Assembly (NCBI GenBank): GCA_945878545.1
Contig: CAMCTQ010000089.1
Location: 1 to 5,467, forward strand
From: Rickettsia typhi
Lineage (GTDB): Bacteria > Pseudomonadota > Alphaproteobacteria > Rickettsiales > Rickettsiaceae
Length of the DNA stretch: 5,467 bases
Direction of reading: 5' to 3'
This document shows positions 1-5,467 of the stretch, one piece after another (within the stretch, counting starts at the first letter, position 1; each line of letters opens with the position of its first letter). A model generated the notes under the pieces. It searched no databases. It worked only from the letters and a program-made list of their open reading frames with translations, and was not told where the DNA came from. A program made the translations under genes and the position numbers.

Positions 1-779
1 CCTCTTGAATGTGATGCATCAATTCCTTCAGAGTTGTCTTCTCTATTGACTATGTTGATCATACAAAAATTGCAGGCAAACTGACACCCCAATGACGTAT
101 AAATTGCCGCGAAAGGTGTTCGCTTTGCGTGGTCAAATCCAGCGTGCCAGAAATGCGCTCTATATAAGTCTAAGGGTTTTTTTCTATACGGCAAAAGATC
201 CCAAGCGTATCCAGGCAAGTCTTCATCCATTCTTTCCTGATGAACAATGCGTTCAGGAGAATTTAAGGTGGGTATAGGAAATCCTCCAGGACCCCTTTTT
301 TTATAACCAATTCCCTTGATAGTGCTTAAGTCGCCAGACAAGTTGGATTTCAATAAGTTTATAAGTGCATATACCCCCTCGTTTAGGAGCACTATGTCCA
401 CCGCATCTTCAGACAACACCTCCATTGGCAAAGCGCTGGTATGAGAGCCAACGAAGCAGATTTTGGTGTCAACATCTGCATTTTTGATTTCTCTAGCAAG
501 CGCTAATGCCCCAATCATGCTTGTGGTTCCTGAATTGGGGTTCTGTCCGTAAACCACAAAAACAGTAAGCTTGGCTTTTAAATCACTAATTCGTCTCACC
601 GACGCCTCAAGACTAATTTTCTCAGCATCGCAATCAACTATGCCCACCTCGAAGCCCCTTTTGCGGCATGCCTCTGCCAAAAGCAGTGCCCATGTGGGCG
701 GTTCTATTGCAGCAAATACCTTAGCCAAATCTTGGTATGCCTTAACTGAAGAGTCGGGATTTATAAATAGTACGTCCAT
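1..779 (-). CDS. B12-binding domain radical SAM protein, N-terminal part (cut by the left window edge)
   Basis: Read from an ATG at 779 leftwards, the minus strand is open for 259 codons to the window edge without a stop, so the 3' part of the gene is missing. The N-terminus MDVLFINPDSS, followed by EPPTWALLLA (residues 26-35) and GxExGIVDCD-like sequence (42-51), is the usual start of a cobalamin-binding Rossmann domain (about 1-150). GSHTSALPME (111-120) is the conserved loop of that domain. The radical SAM cluster motif CxxxCxxC is visible as C232, C236 and C239 in TSLGCQFACNFCMIN, binding a 4Fe-4S cluster and SAM. Family knowledge: such enzymes catalyse radical methylations or rearrangements, often in lipid, polysaccharide or natural-product clusters; the substrate here cannot be read. 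An in-frame ATG also exists at 788, but the SD-like TAAG abuts it; the 779 start leaves normal spacing and gives the typical N-terminus. It is divergent from the glycosyltransferase operon. The domain call is firm; the function is unknown. Confidence 0.93.
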   Translation of the reverse strand, partial: MDVLFINPDSSVKAYQDLAKVFAAIEPPTWALLLAEACRKRGFEVGIVDCDAEKISLEASVRRISDLKAKLTVFVVYGQNPNSGTTSMIGALALAREIKNADVDTKICFVGSHTSALPMEVLSEDAVDIVLLNEGVYALINLLKSNLSGDLSTIKGIGYKKRGPGGFPIPTLNSPERIVHQERMDEDLPGYAWDLLPYRKKPLDLYRAHFWHAGFDHAKRTPFAAIYTSLGCQFACNFCMINIVNREDNSEGIDASHSR

Positions 780-808
780 TTTATACATCTTAGCTTACTA
801 TCGAGCCT

Positions 809-822
809 TTCTATCTTCTATC
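809..822. repeat. Tandem 7-mer TTCTATC x2
   Basis: TTCTATC occurs twice back to back (809-815 and 816-822), and the core CTATC occurs a third time at 798-802. On the minus strand this reads GATAGAAGATAGAA and then GATAG, just upstream of the radical SAM start. It could be an operator for divergent transcription or simple low-complexity slippage; nothing in the sequence decides between them. Confidence 0.45.
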
Positions 823-888
823 ATTAGAGAATTTTGGTTTTCATTTTGCATAATAAAAATATGGTTTACACTAAATAATGTATTAAAT

Positions 889-894
889 AAGGAG
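889..894 (+). promoter_or_regulatory. Ribosome binding site AAGGAG that decides the start of the glycosyltransferase gene
   Basis: AAGGAG is a near-perfect Shine-Dalgarno match. Seven bases downstream lies ATT (902-904), in frame with the glycosyltransferase. There is no ATG, GTG or TTG in that frame between the upstream in-frame stop (884-886) and TTG at 956, so this site points to a non-canonical AUU start. Confidence 0.75.
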
Positions 895-901
895 AATTCA
901 A

Positions 902-1837
902 ATTCTTATCTCAGTAATTTTTTCTTTCAAAAATGAAGAAAAAAATATCCCAAGCTTGATTTCAAGAACATTCGCTTCAATTAAAAAAATTAAAGGAGCA
1001 AATTGTGAGCTTATTTTTGTGAATGACGCATCTACAGATAACTCTCTTTCTTTATTACTAGAGTTACAAAAAATTTACCCCATAATTATTATTAATATGT
1101 CGCGTAATTTTGGAGTTGCGCCATGCGTTTTGGCTGGGATGGCGCATTCCAATGGAGATGTAGTAATATATTTAGATTCTGATTTACAAGACCCCCCAGA
1201 ATTAATTCCTGAGTTGTTTACAAAATATGAAGGCGGGGCCGAGGTGGTTCACACAACAAGAATAAAACGCGAAGGGGAAACCAGATTCAAATTATTAATT
1301 ACCAAGGCCGCCTATCTTGTTATTAATATATTTTCTGACATTAATTTACCAATCAATACTGGTGACTATAAATTACTATCAAGACGTGTTGTTAATGAAA
1401 TACTGCAACTTAAAGAATATGATCCTTATATGAGAGGCCTTTCGGTTTGGGTAGGATTTCAACAAGCATTCGTTCATTACACAAGAGCACCGAGATTTTC
1501 CGGTAATTCAAAATTTTCTCTTTTTGGTAACGGACTGGGTCCGGTTAAAGAGTTTCTTCGCGGATTAACTTCGTATTCTGCAGTGCCGCTTTATGCCTCT
1601 CTCATATTTGGACTAATTGTAGTTTTCATCTCCGCTTTATTAATTGCTTGGGCCTTATTTACAAAATTAATAGGGACTTCTACCCCTGGTGTATCTGGAA
1701 TACTGATAGCAGTAAGTTTTTTTAGCGGCGTGATATTAATGACCAATGGAATTATCGGCCTATATATTTCGAAAATGTATTATGAATTGAAAGGCAGGCC
1801 TAGATATATAATTCGAGATATTAAAAGTTATAAATAA
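902..1837 (+). CDS. GT2 polyprenyl-phosphate glycosyltransferase (GtrB/DPM1-like), probable AUU start
   Basis: This is predicted to transfer a sugar from a nucleotide sugar to undecaprenyl phosphate at the cytoplasmic face of the inner membrane. From ATT at 902 it encodes 311 residues, the usual size of GtrB-type enzymes. Numbered from that start, ISVIFSFKNEE (3-13) is the first strand of the GT-A fold, FVNDASTDNS (39-48) the nucleotide-binding region, and LDSDLQDPPE (91-100) carries the DxD metal motif (D92, D94) and the family's QDPPE. GDYKLLSRR, RGLSVWVGF and RFSGNSKFSL are further family blocks. Two membrane helices follow at about 230-252 and 264-290, as in GtrB. The only standard start in frame, TTG at 956, would delete the first beta strand, so it is rejected. 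It is the first gene of a three-gene operon, with the next gene 1 bp after its stop. The family is secure, the transferred sugar unknown, and the start codon unusual. Confidence 0.92.
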   Translation: MLISVIFSFKNEEKNIPSLISRTFASIKKIKGANCELIFVNDASTDNSLSLLLELQKIYPIIIINMSRNFGVAPCVLAGMAHSNGDVVIYLDSDLQDPPELIPELFTKYEGGAEVVHTTRIKREGETRFKLLITKAAYLVINIFSDINLPINTGDYKLLSRRVVNEILQLKEYDPYMRGLSVWVGFQQAFVHYTRAPRFSGNSKFSLFGNGLGPVKEFLRGLTSYSAVPLYASLIFGLIVVFISALLIAWALFTKLIGTSTPGVSGILIAVSFFSGVILMTNGIIGLYISKMYYELKGRPRYIIRDIKSYK

Positions 1838-1838
1838 T

Positions 1839-2384
1839 ATGAATATCATTAAGGTAATTATCACTATTTTTTGGTTTTTTATATATATAAATATTTTTCT
1901 AAATACGAACCTGAGGAATTTACTGATTTCCACAGCAATGTCATTTCCTTCACTTTCGCCATGGCTTTTAGTTTTGGGGCAAATTGTTTTTTCTTTACTC
2001 CTGCTACCCTGCTCTATTTTTACTATCATTTTCGGGATGGCTTGGGGGTTTAAATACGGAGTTGTATATTCTGTAATTGGTTCAATTCTTTCATCATGCA
2101 TAACTTTTTATTTAGGTAAATATATAATAAATCACGATTTTTTTAAAAAAAATAAAAAGTTATTTGACAAAATTTCCAGACATATTCTTAATTATGGTTG
2201 GAAATCTTCATTCATTGCCCATATAAACCCTCTTTTTCCCGGCTCTTCAATTGGTTTTATTTTCGGCGCTAGTTCATTGAATTTTAGATCCTTCATACTA
2301 GGGGCTGTTCTAGGCACATTGCCCTTACAAGTGATATTAGTTTTTTCAGGCTCTATCAGCGACTATTTTTTATCTGTGTTTTAA
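1839..2384 (+). CDS. VTT-domain (TVP38/TMEM64, DedA-superfamily-like) membrane protein
   Basis: This is a 181-residue, very hydrophobic inner-membrane protein. An N-terminal helix (about 4-21) is followed by LLPCSIFTIIFGMAWGFKYG (55-73 region) and a Gly/Ser-rich helix (74-95). A charged cytoplasmic stretch (98-115) comes next, then NPLFPGSSIGFIFGAS (130-145) and GAVLGTLPLQVILVFSG (155-171). The re-entrant FG..xG half, the NPLxPG half and the late G..P signature match the VTT (SNARE-associated) domain. Known: the superfamily includes lipid scramblases, and bacterial DedA members are linked to undecaprenyl-phosphate recycling. Inferred: in this operon it could flip the lipid-linked sugar made by the upstream enzyme, the position held by GtrA in gtr cassettes. 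The arginine usual before the xxP segment appears to be H128. The ATG is 1 bp after the upstream stop with no clear Shine-Dalgarno, suggesting translational coupling. The family call is good; substrate and role are inference. Confidence 0.82.
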   Translation: MNIIKVIITIFWFFIYINIFLNTNLRNLLISTAMSFPSLSPWLLVLGQIVFSLLLLPCSIFTIIFGMAWGFKYGVVYSVIGSILSSCITFYLGKYIINHDFFKKNKKLFDKISRHILNYGWKSSFIAHINPLFPGSSIGFIFGASSLNFRSFILGAVLGTLPLQVILVFSGSISDYFLSVF

Positions 2385-2391
2385 CATAAAT

Positions 2392-2394
2392 AGG
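2392..2394 (+). promoter_or_regulatory. Short ribosome binding site AGG for the GT-C-like gene
   Basis: AGG in TAGGCAACTTTATG lies 7 bases before ATG 2402 and only 8 bases after the stop of the VTT gene. It is a minimal Shine-Dalgarno, which fits a downstream operon gene and supports the 2402 start. Confidence 0.5.
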
Positions 2395-2401
2395 CAACTT
2401 T

Positions 2402-4249
2402 ATGTACAAAAGCTTTAATAAATGTTTAAAGCCACTATTATTTATTTTTCTTTTTCTCACTCTACTTCAACTTCCAAATACTCTAGTTAAAAATGAACAC
2501 GATTTAGGTAGCCAAGCGGCATATGAGTATTGGCTTAGCAACGGGTTAAGGTACGGTATTGATTTTTTTCAAAATGTGGGGCCCTATGGCTTTTTAAACT
2601 ACCCACACATATACAGTGGCTTTTTCTTTTTTACCAAGGTTTTATTGAATGCTTTTTTGGTCTTCTCCTTACTCTACCTTTCCCCAAAACTAAATTTAAA
2701 GGTTTTTCTGATTTTTTTATTCTCTCTTTGGCTTTACGAAAAGGCAGATGTATTTATTTACATACTTTTACATGTTGCCTTTTTACATATCTTGAAACCA
2801 AGCACCAAACCCAAGTTGATCCTTTCTATATTTATTGCTGCACTGCTCTGTCTCGCCAAAAGCACTTGCTTGTTTATAACTTTATCGGGGGTAATAGTAT
2901 TAGTATTGAAGTCTTATCTTCAAAATGAGAGGTGTGCAGAGAGGCTTTTAATTTTTTTATTTTTTCTTGTAACTTTGTGGCTCGCCGCCGGACAACCAAT
3001 ACAAGGTTTTTTTTACTACGTAAAGGGAGCAATTAATTTTTCTAGCGGATATAACGAGGCCATGGCCATTCAAGAACCTATTTATGTGACTTTCTCTGCG
3101 ATGGTCGTTGGTCTATACTATTTATGTCAACTTTCCAGAGGACTGGTTGGCATAGATGCTCATGTAAAAAAAAATTTTCTACTTGATTCTTTGTTTTTTG
3201 TTTTTCTATTTTTTACAGTCTGGAAGCATGGATTCGTCAGAGCTGACGCAGGACATAATTCAATATACTTTGCCTACGCAATCTTTGCAATTGGCATGCA
3301 GCACATAGTCATTTACTCTAACCGCGTTGACATACCCCGACACAGTTCTGCGCTCCCAGTTGTCATATTAGCGTCTTCGTTCTTTTTGTTTTTACCTTCA
3401 CGCGTTACTCTTGATGAATACATCTTTCATCACCTTTCAAATGTACAGCTTAATATTAAATTTTTATTTAATATTCATAAAGAACATAACTCTCTTCAAC
3501 AACAGTTAAATTATTTTAAAGATGAAATTCATCTACCGGAGTTTGAAAAAATTACTAACGGGGCGAAAGTTGGCTATTTAGGGATGAAACCAGCAGTGAT
3601 GCTGTACAACAAATTTAATTACATTACAAATCCATCCACCATTTCTTTTGCCGCCTGGAATCCTACGTTGTTGCTATCCGACTCCGCATTTTTTGCGAGA
3701 AACGTAGATTACCTCATTGTCGAAATTGAAACCACTGACAAAAGATACCTCCCTTTAGACAGCAGTCTCTCAAAGTTGGAAATACTCTCAAAGTTCAGGT
3801 TAGTTGAATCAAGGAATAATTTAGTGTTATTCCAGAAAAAAACCTATTACAATGGCCTATCTTTTCAACCTTATGACCAACAAATTATATTTAATTTAGG
3901 TGATTGGCAAACCTTGCAGAATGATATTTATCCCACTTGGATGAAAATTGATCTTATTGGTAACCCAATTGAATCAATGCTCGCTATTCCATACAAGCCA
4001 ATGCATTACGAGTTGGAATTTAAGTTCAATAGCGAAAAAATTAGCTCATACAGGTTCATACCAGTGCTTGGGCGAACTGGCTTCTTACTCTCACCAGAAA
4101 TATTAAATAACGTAGATTTGGTTAATTACTTTACCAATACATCCGTCCAATATGAGCGCCCTACAGCGTTTAGAATTATTTGTAGGGGTCCGAAATTTTT
4201 GTGTAAAAGGAAGGGTAGTATCCAATACTCTCAAATTACTGGTCTTTAA
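2402..4249 (+). CDS. Large polytopic membrane protein, GT-C-like glycosyltransferase of an uncharacterised family
   Basis: 615 residues. The first membrane helix (about 9-25) is followed by an outside loop with an acidic pair, NEHDLGSQAA (31-40; E32, D34), then GLRYGIDFFQNVGPYGFL (48-65). This resembles the first periplasmic loop of GT-C enzymes, where an acidic residue is catalytic. About nine more hydrophobic segments follow between 73 and 335, with conserved-looking loops FSSGYNEAM (213-221) and WKHGFVRADAGH (274-285). From about 340 to the end the protein is soluble and beta-rich, probably periplasmic, including RFIPVLGRTGFLLSP (551-565). Known: GT-C enzymes use polyprenyl-phosphate sugars as donors on the outer face of the membrane. 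Inferred: it uses the product of the GT2 and VTT genes to decorate a surface glycan or protein. It could instead be a polymerase or ligase, but the acid-bearing first loop and GtrB-type neighbour favour a transferase. The fold class is moderately sure; acceptor and sugar are unknown. Confidence 0.75.
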   Translation: MYKSFNKCLKPLLFIFLFLTLLQLPNTLVKNEHDLGSQAAYEYWLSNGLRYGIDFFQNVGPYGFLNYPHIYSGFFFFTKVLLNAFLVFSLLYLSPKLNLKVFLIFLFSLWLYEKADVFIYILLHVAFLHILKPSTKPKLILSIFIAALLCLAKSTCLFITLSGVIVLVLKSYLQNERCAERLLIFLFFLVTLWLAAGQPIQGFFYYVKGAINFSSGYNEAMAIQEPIYVTFSAMVVGLYYLCQLSRGLVGIDAHVKKNFLLDSLFFVFLFFTVWKHGFVRADAGHNSIYFAYAIFAIGMQHIVIYSNRVDIPRHSSALPVVILASSFFLFLPSRVTLDEYIFHHLSNVQLNIKFLFNIHKEHNSLQQQLNYFKDEIHLPEFEKITNGAKVGYLGMKPAVMLYNKFNYITNPSTISFAAWNPTLLLSDSAFFARNVDYLIVEIETTDKRYLPLDSSLSKLEILSKFRLVESRNNLVLFQKKTYYNGLSFQPYDQQIIFNLGDWQTLQNDIYPTWMKIDLIGNPIESMLAIPYKPMHYELEFKFNSEKISSYRFIPVLGRTGFLLSPEILNNVDLVNYFTNTSVQYERPTAFRIICRGPKFLCKRKGSIQYSQITGL

Positions 4250-4255
4250 GTTATT

Positions 4256-4597
4256 TTATTTATTATTTTTTTCCATCATTAAGTGTAAATAATCACGCTT
4301 CTTTTGATATTTGAGTAGTGATTGTGGTGCAGAGCAGTTCATTTCATGTAGCCCAATTGCAAGGTCTATCAAATTTGCCGCATCTTTATATTTTTTTTCT
4401 GCCTCCTGCTGCTCAGCTAATTTCCATAAGACACTTGGATTTTGTATAAATGAAGCAATAATTAATTTCCCCTGCAAAGTTTTCACCCATTTGAACTCCG
4501 GTATCAGGCTCGGAATCAAGAAGGCTATACAAACAGTGACTACTACTGCCTTGAGCGTAAAGTTAGTTAAGGATTTCGAGACATTTTCAAGTTCCAT
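4256..4597 (-). CDS. Small single-pass membrane protein with one TPR-like hairpin, function unknown
   Basis: This encodes 113 residues. The ATG at 4597 is preceded by a good Shine-Dalgarno (AAGGA, 4604-4608, spacing 6), which makes it a real gene rather than a shadow. Residues 15-33 form one membrane helix with a short N-terminal tail. Residues 55-88 read like a single TPR motif: a W-x-L-A start, a tyrosine in the turn (KKYKDAANL), and small residues at the helix packing positions. The C-terminus is highly charged and Lys-rich. A single TPR unit usually needs partners, so a role as a membrane-anchored adaptor or assembly factor is possible but speculative. It is convergent with the GT-C-like gene (6 bp between stops) and downstream of the response regulator on the same strand, with its own candidate promoter. 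I do not recognise a named family. Confidence 0.75.
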   Translation of the reverse strand: MELENVSKSLTNFTLKAVVVTVCIAFLIPSLIPEFKWVKTLQGKLIIASFIQNPSVLWKLAEQQEAEKKYKDAANLIDLAIGLHEMNCSAPQSLLKYQKKRDYLHLMMEKNNK

Positions 4598-4603
4598 TTA
4601 TTT

Positions 4604-4608
4604 TCCTT
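4604..4608 (-). promoter_or_regulatory. Ribosome binding site AAGGA for the small TPR-like membrane protein
   Basis: On the minus strand TTAAGGAAAATAAATG puts AAGGA 6 bases before the ATG. It is the best evidence that the 113-residue frame is translated and that 4597 is its start. Confidence 0.7.
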
Positions 4609-4678
4609 AAGATTGGTCTAAATTTCTTTAACGCCACTCGTCTTTAAAATTGGATGAGTACTAATTTTCACCTATATT

Positions 4679-4706
4679 GCCATACCAGTATTTACCAAAC
4701 TGTCAA
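4679..4706 (-). promoter_or_regulatory. Candidate sigma-70 promoter for the small membrane protein
   Basis: The minus strand carries a perfect TTGACA (4701-4706), a 16-bp spacer and a weak -10 TATGGC (4679-4684) preceded by TGG, giving an extended -10 form (TGnTAT). The predicted start of transcription would lie about 75 bases before the ATG. The -35 is strong and the -10 mediocre, so this is a candidate only. No hairpin terminator is visible between the response regulator stop and this site, so read-through from upstream is also possible. Confidence 0.45.
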
Positions 4707-4744
4707 GTTTTATTTATCATCACAGGTTTTTCTATCCCACACAG

Positions 4745-5419
4745 TCAACCCACCCGCTTAGGCTTAGACAAATCCACACCCAATTGCTTCAACTTGCGAT
4801 ATAGATGCGTCCTCTCAAGCCCCGTCTTCTCAGACACGCGGGTCATAGACCCACTTTCTTGCACCAAATGATATTCAAAATAAGCACGCTCAAACGCATC
4901 CCGTGCATCACGCAAAGGCAATTCCAACTCAAAGGTCTGCTGGGTAGCAGACAAAATAACAGCTTGTGGTTGCGCAGCAGAAGCGCCAGCGCCATTTCCA
5001 GACAAGGAATGCGCAGTACCACCTGAACCAGACTTAGAAGCAGAAGCGCCAATAGGCTTACGCGACAACCCCTGCTCCACAGCCTTAAGCAATTTCTGCA
5101 AGGTAATAGGTTTTTCTAAAAACGCCTGCGCCCCAATACGCGTAGCTTCAACAGCAGTATCAATCGTCGCGTGCCCGCTCATCATGATGACAGGCATATT
5201 CAACAAACCAGCACCAGCCCATTCCTTGAGAAGTGTGACGCCGTCAGTGTCAGGCATCCAAATATCCAACAACACCAAATCAGGTCTAGCGGCTTGTCTA
5301 GCAGCGCGCGCTTGGGCTGCGTTTTCTGCGACTTCTACGGCGTGGCCTTCGTCGTTCAGGATTTCGAACAAGAGGTCTCGGATACCTAACTCGTCATCGA
5401 CTACCAATATGTTTGCCAT
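4745..5419 (-). CDS. Response regulator, NtrX-like receiver plus Fis-type HTH, lacking the AAA+ domain
   Basis: 224 residues, cytoplasmic. The receiver domain (about 3-118) has the acidic pair D8/D9, the phosphoacceptor D52 in LLDIWMPDTDG, the S81 switch position in MMSGHAT, and K103 in LEKPITLQKLL. A Gly/Ala/Ser-rich linker (about 121-155) follows. The C-terminal part has a Fis-type HTH (about 190-217: SMTRVSEKTGLERTHLYRKL). Both ends resemble NtrX, but the sigma-54-interacting AAA+ domain between them is absent, so it should act as a direct DNA-binding regulator like RegA/PrrA rather than as a sigma-54 activator. A partner sensor kinase would be expected upstream, beyond 5419, and is not in the window. 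Codon use is clearly more GC-rich than in the glycosyltransferase operon, suggesting a core-genome gene. The ATG at 5419 begins directly with the receiver strand MANILVVDDE; its Shine-Dalgarno is weak. The target genes cannot be read from the sequence. Confidence 0.93.
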   Translation of the reverse strand: MANILVVDDELGIRDLLFEILNDEGHAVEVAENAAQARAARQAARPDLVLLDIWMPDTDGVTLLKEWAGAGLLNMPVIMMSGHATIDTAVEATRIGAQAFLEKPITLQKLLKAVEQGLSRKPIGASASKSGSGGTAHSLSGNGAGASAAQPQAVILSATQQTFELELPLRDARDAFERAYFEYHLVQESGSMTRVSEKTGLERTHLYRKLKQLGVDLSKPKRVG

Positions 5420-5467
5420 GGTTGCGCGTATCTCGTGTACTTATAAAAGTTGGGTCTGTTGCGAATC

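Larger units (their letters stand above)
789..901. promoter_or_regulatory. Divergent intergenic region, probable promoters for both directions
   Basis: This AT-rich stretch separates the radical SAM gene (leftward) from the glycosyltransferase operon (rightward), so both promoters should lie here or within the first codons. On the plus strand a weak sigma-70 pair is TTTGCA (845-850) and TACACT (867-872) with a 16-bp spacer; CATAAT (849-854) is a better -10 hexamer but has no good -35. No convincing pair was found on the minus strand. These promoter calls are weak; the regulatory role is inferred mainly from the divergent gene arrangement. Confidence 0.35.

Noticed and set aside
92..277. Plus-strand open frame of 61 codons
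   Set aside because: It lies entirely antisense to the radical SAM coding region and has no ribosome binding site or domain.
571..936. Plus-strand open frame of 121 codons
   Set aside because: Most of it is antisense to the radical SAM gene, whose minus-strand product has clear domain motifs; the rest crosses the intergenic region and overlaps the glycosyltransferase start. The product is low complexity with no recognisable domain.
956..1837. TTG at 956 as the start of the glycosyltransferase
   Set aside because: It would remove the first strand of the GT-A fold (SVIFSFKNEE) that is encoded in the same frame upstream, and it has no Shine-Dalgarno; AAGGAG at 889-894 points to 902.
1760..2101. 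Minus-strand open frame of 113 codons
   Set aside because: It is antisense to the end of the glycosyltransferase and the VTT gene, both of which have family signatures; no domain or ribosome binding site supports it.
4217..4229. Inverted repeat AGTAT-CCA-ATACT near the end of the GT-C-like gene, followed later by a T-rich tract, as a terminator
   Set aside because: The stem has only 5 pairs, is AT-rich, lies inside the coding region and is more than 20 bases from the T-rich stretch, so it does not form a normal intrinsic terminator.
4311..4610. Plus-strand open frame of 99 codons
   Set aside because: It is antisense to the small TPR-like protein, which has a good ribosome binding site, a membrane helix and a helical repeat pattern; the plus-strand product is Cys/Ser/Phe-rich without a domain.
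5441..5467. C-terminal end of an upstream minus-strand gene (frame ending DSQQTQLL, stop at 5441-5443), perhaps a sensor kinase
   Set aside because: Only eight codons are visible and other frames are also open; a kinase is expected there from family context, but the sequence is too short to support it.

Overview
The window looks like the edge of a surface-polysaccharide (accessory) region in a proteobacterium, next to a more conserved regulatory gene. The right-hand response regulator resembles NtrX-type regulators of Betaproteobacteria/Burkholderiales. The moderate-to-low GC elsewhere would suit a Polynucleobacter-like freshwater member, but this assignment is an inference from gene type and composition only.

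Layout: (1) 1-779, minus strand: the N-terminal 259 residues of a B12-binding radical SAM enzyme, running off the left edge. (2) 780-901: a short, AT-rich divergent intergenic region with a tandem 7-mer and an AAGGAG ribosome binding site. (3) 902-4249, plus strand: a tight three-gene operon. It encodes a GtrB/DPM1-like family 2 glycosyltransferase, a VTT-domain (TVP38/TMEM64, DedA-superfamily-like) membrane protein and a 615-residue multi-spanning GT-C-like membrane protein with a large C-terminal soluble part. (4) 4256-4597, minus strand: a 113-residue single-pass membrane protein with one TPR-like hairpin, convergent with the operon and 6 bp from its end. (5) 4745-5419, minus strand: a response regulator with a receiver domain and a Fis-type HTH but no AAA+ domain.

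How the genes may work together: the operon has the logic of a gtrA-gtrB-gtr(type) glycan-modification cassette. GtrB-like enzymes load a sugar onto undecaprenyl phosphate on the cytoplasmic side, a small membrane protein flips the lipid-linked sugar, and a polytopic GT-C transferase attaches it to a glycan on the outer face. Here no GtrA is visible and a VTT-domain protein sits in its place. This is the most interesting feature of the window, because proteins of the related DedA group are implicated in undecaprenyl-phosphate translocation. The glycosyltransferase gene also appears to lack any ATG/GTG start and probably begins at an AUU codon.

Composition changes sharply. Bases 1861-1920, within the VTT gene, have 12 G/C of 60, while bases 5281-5340, within the response regulator, have 37 of 60. 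This fits an acquired cassette beside a core-genome gene.
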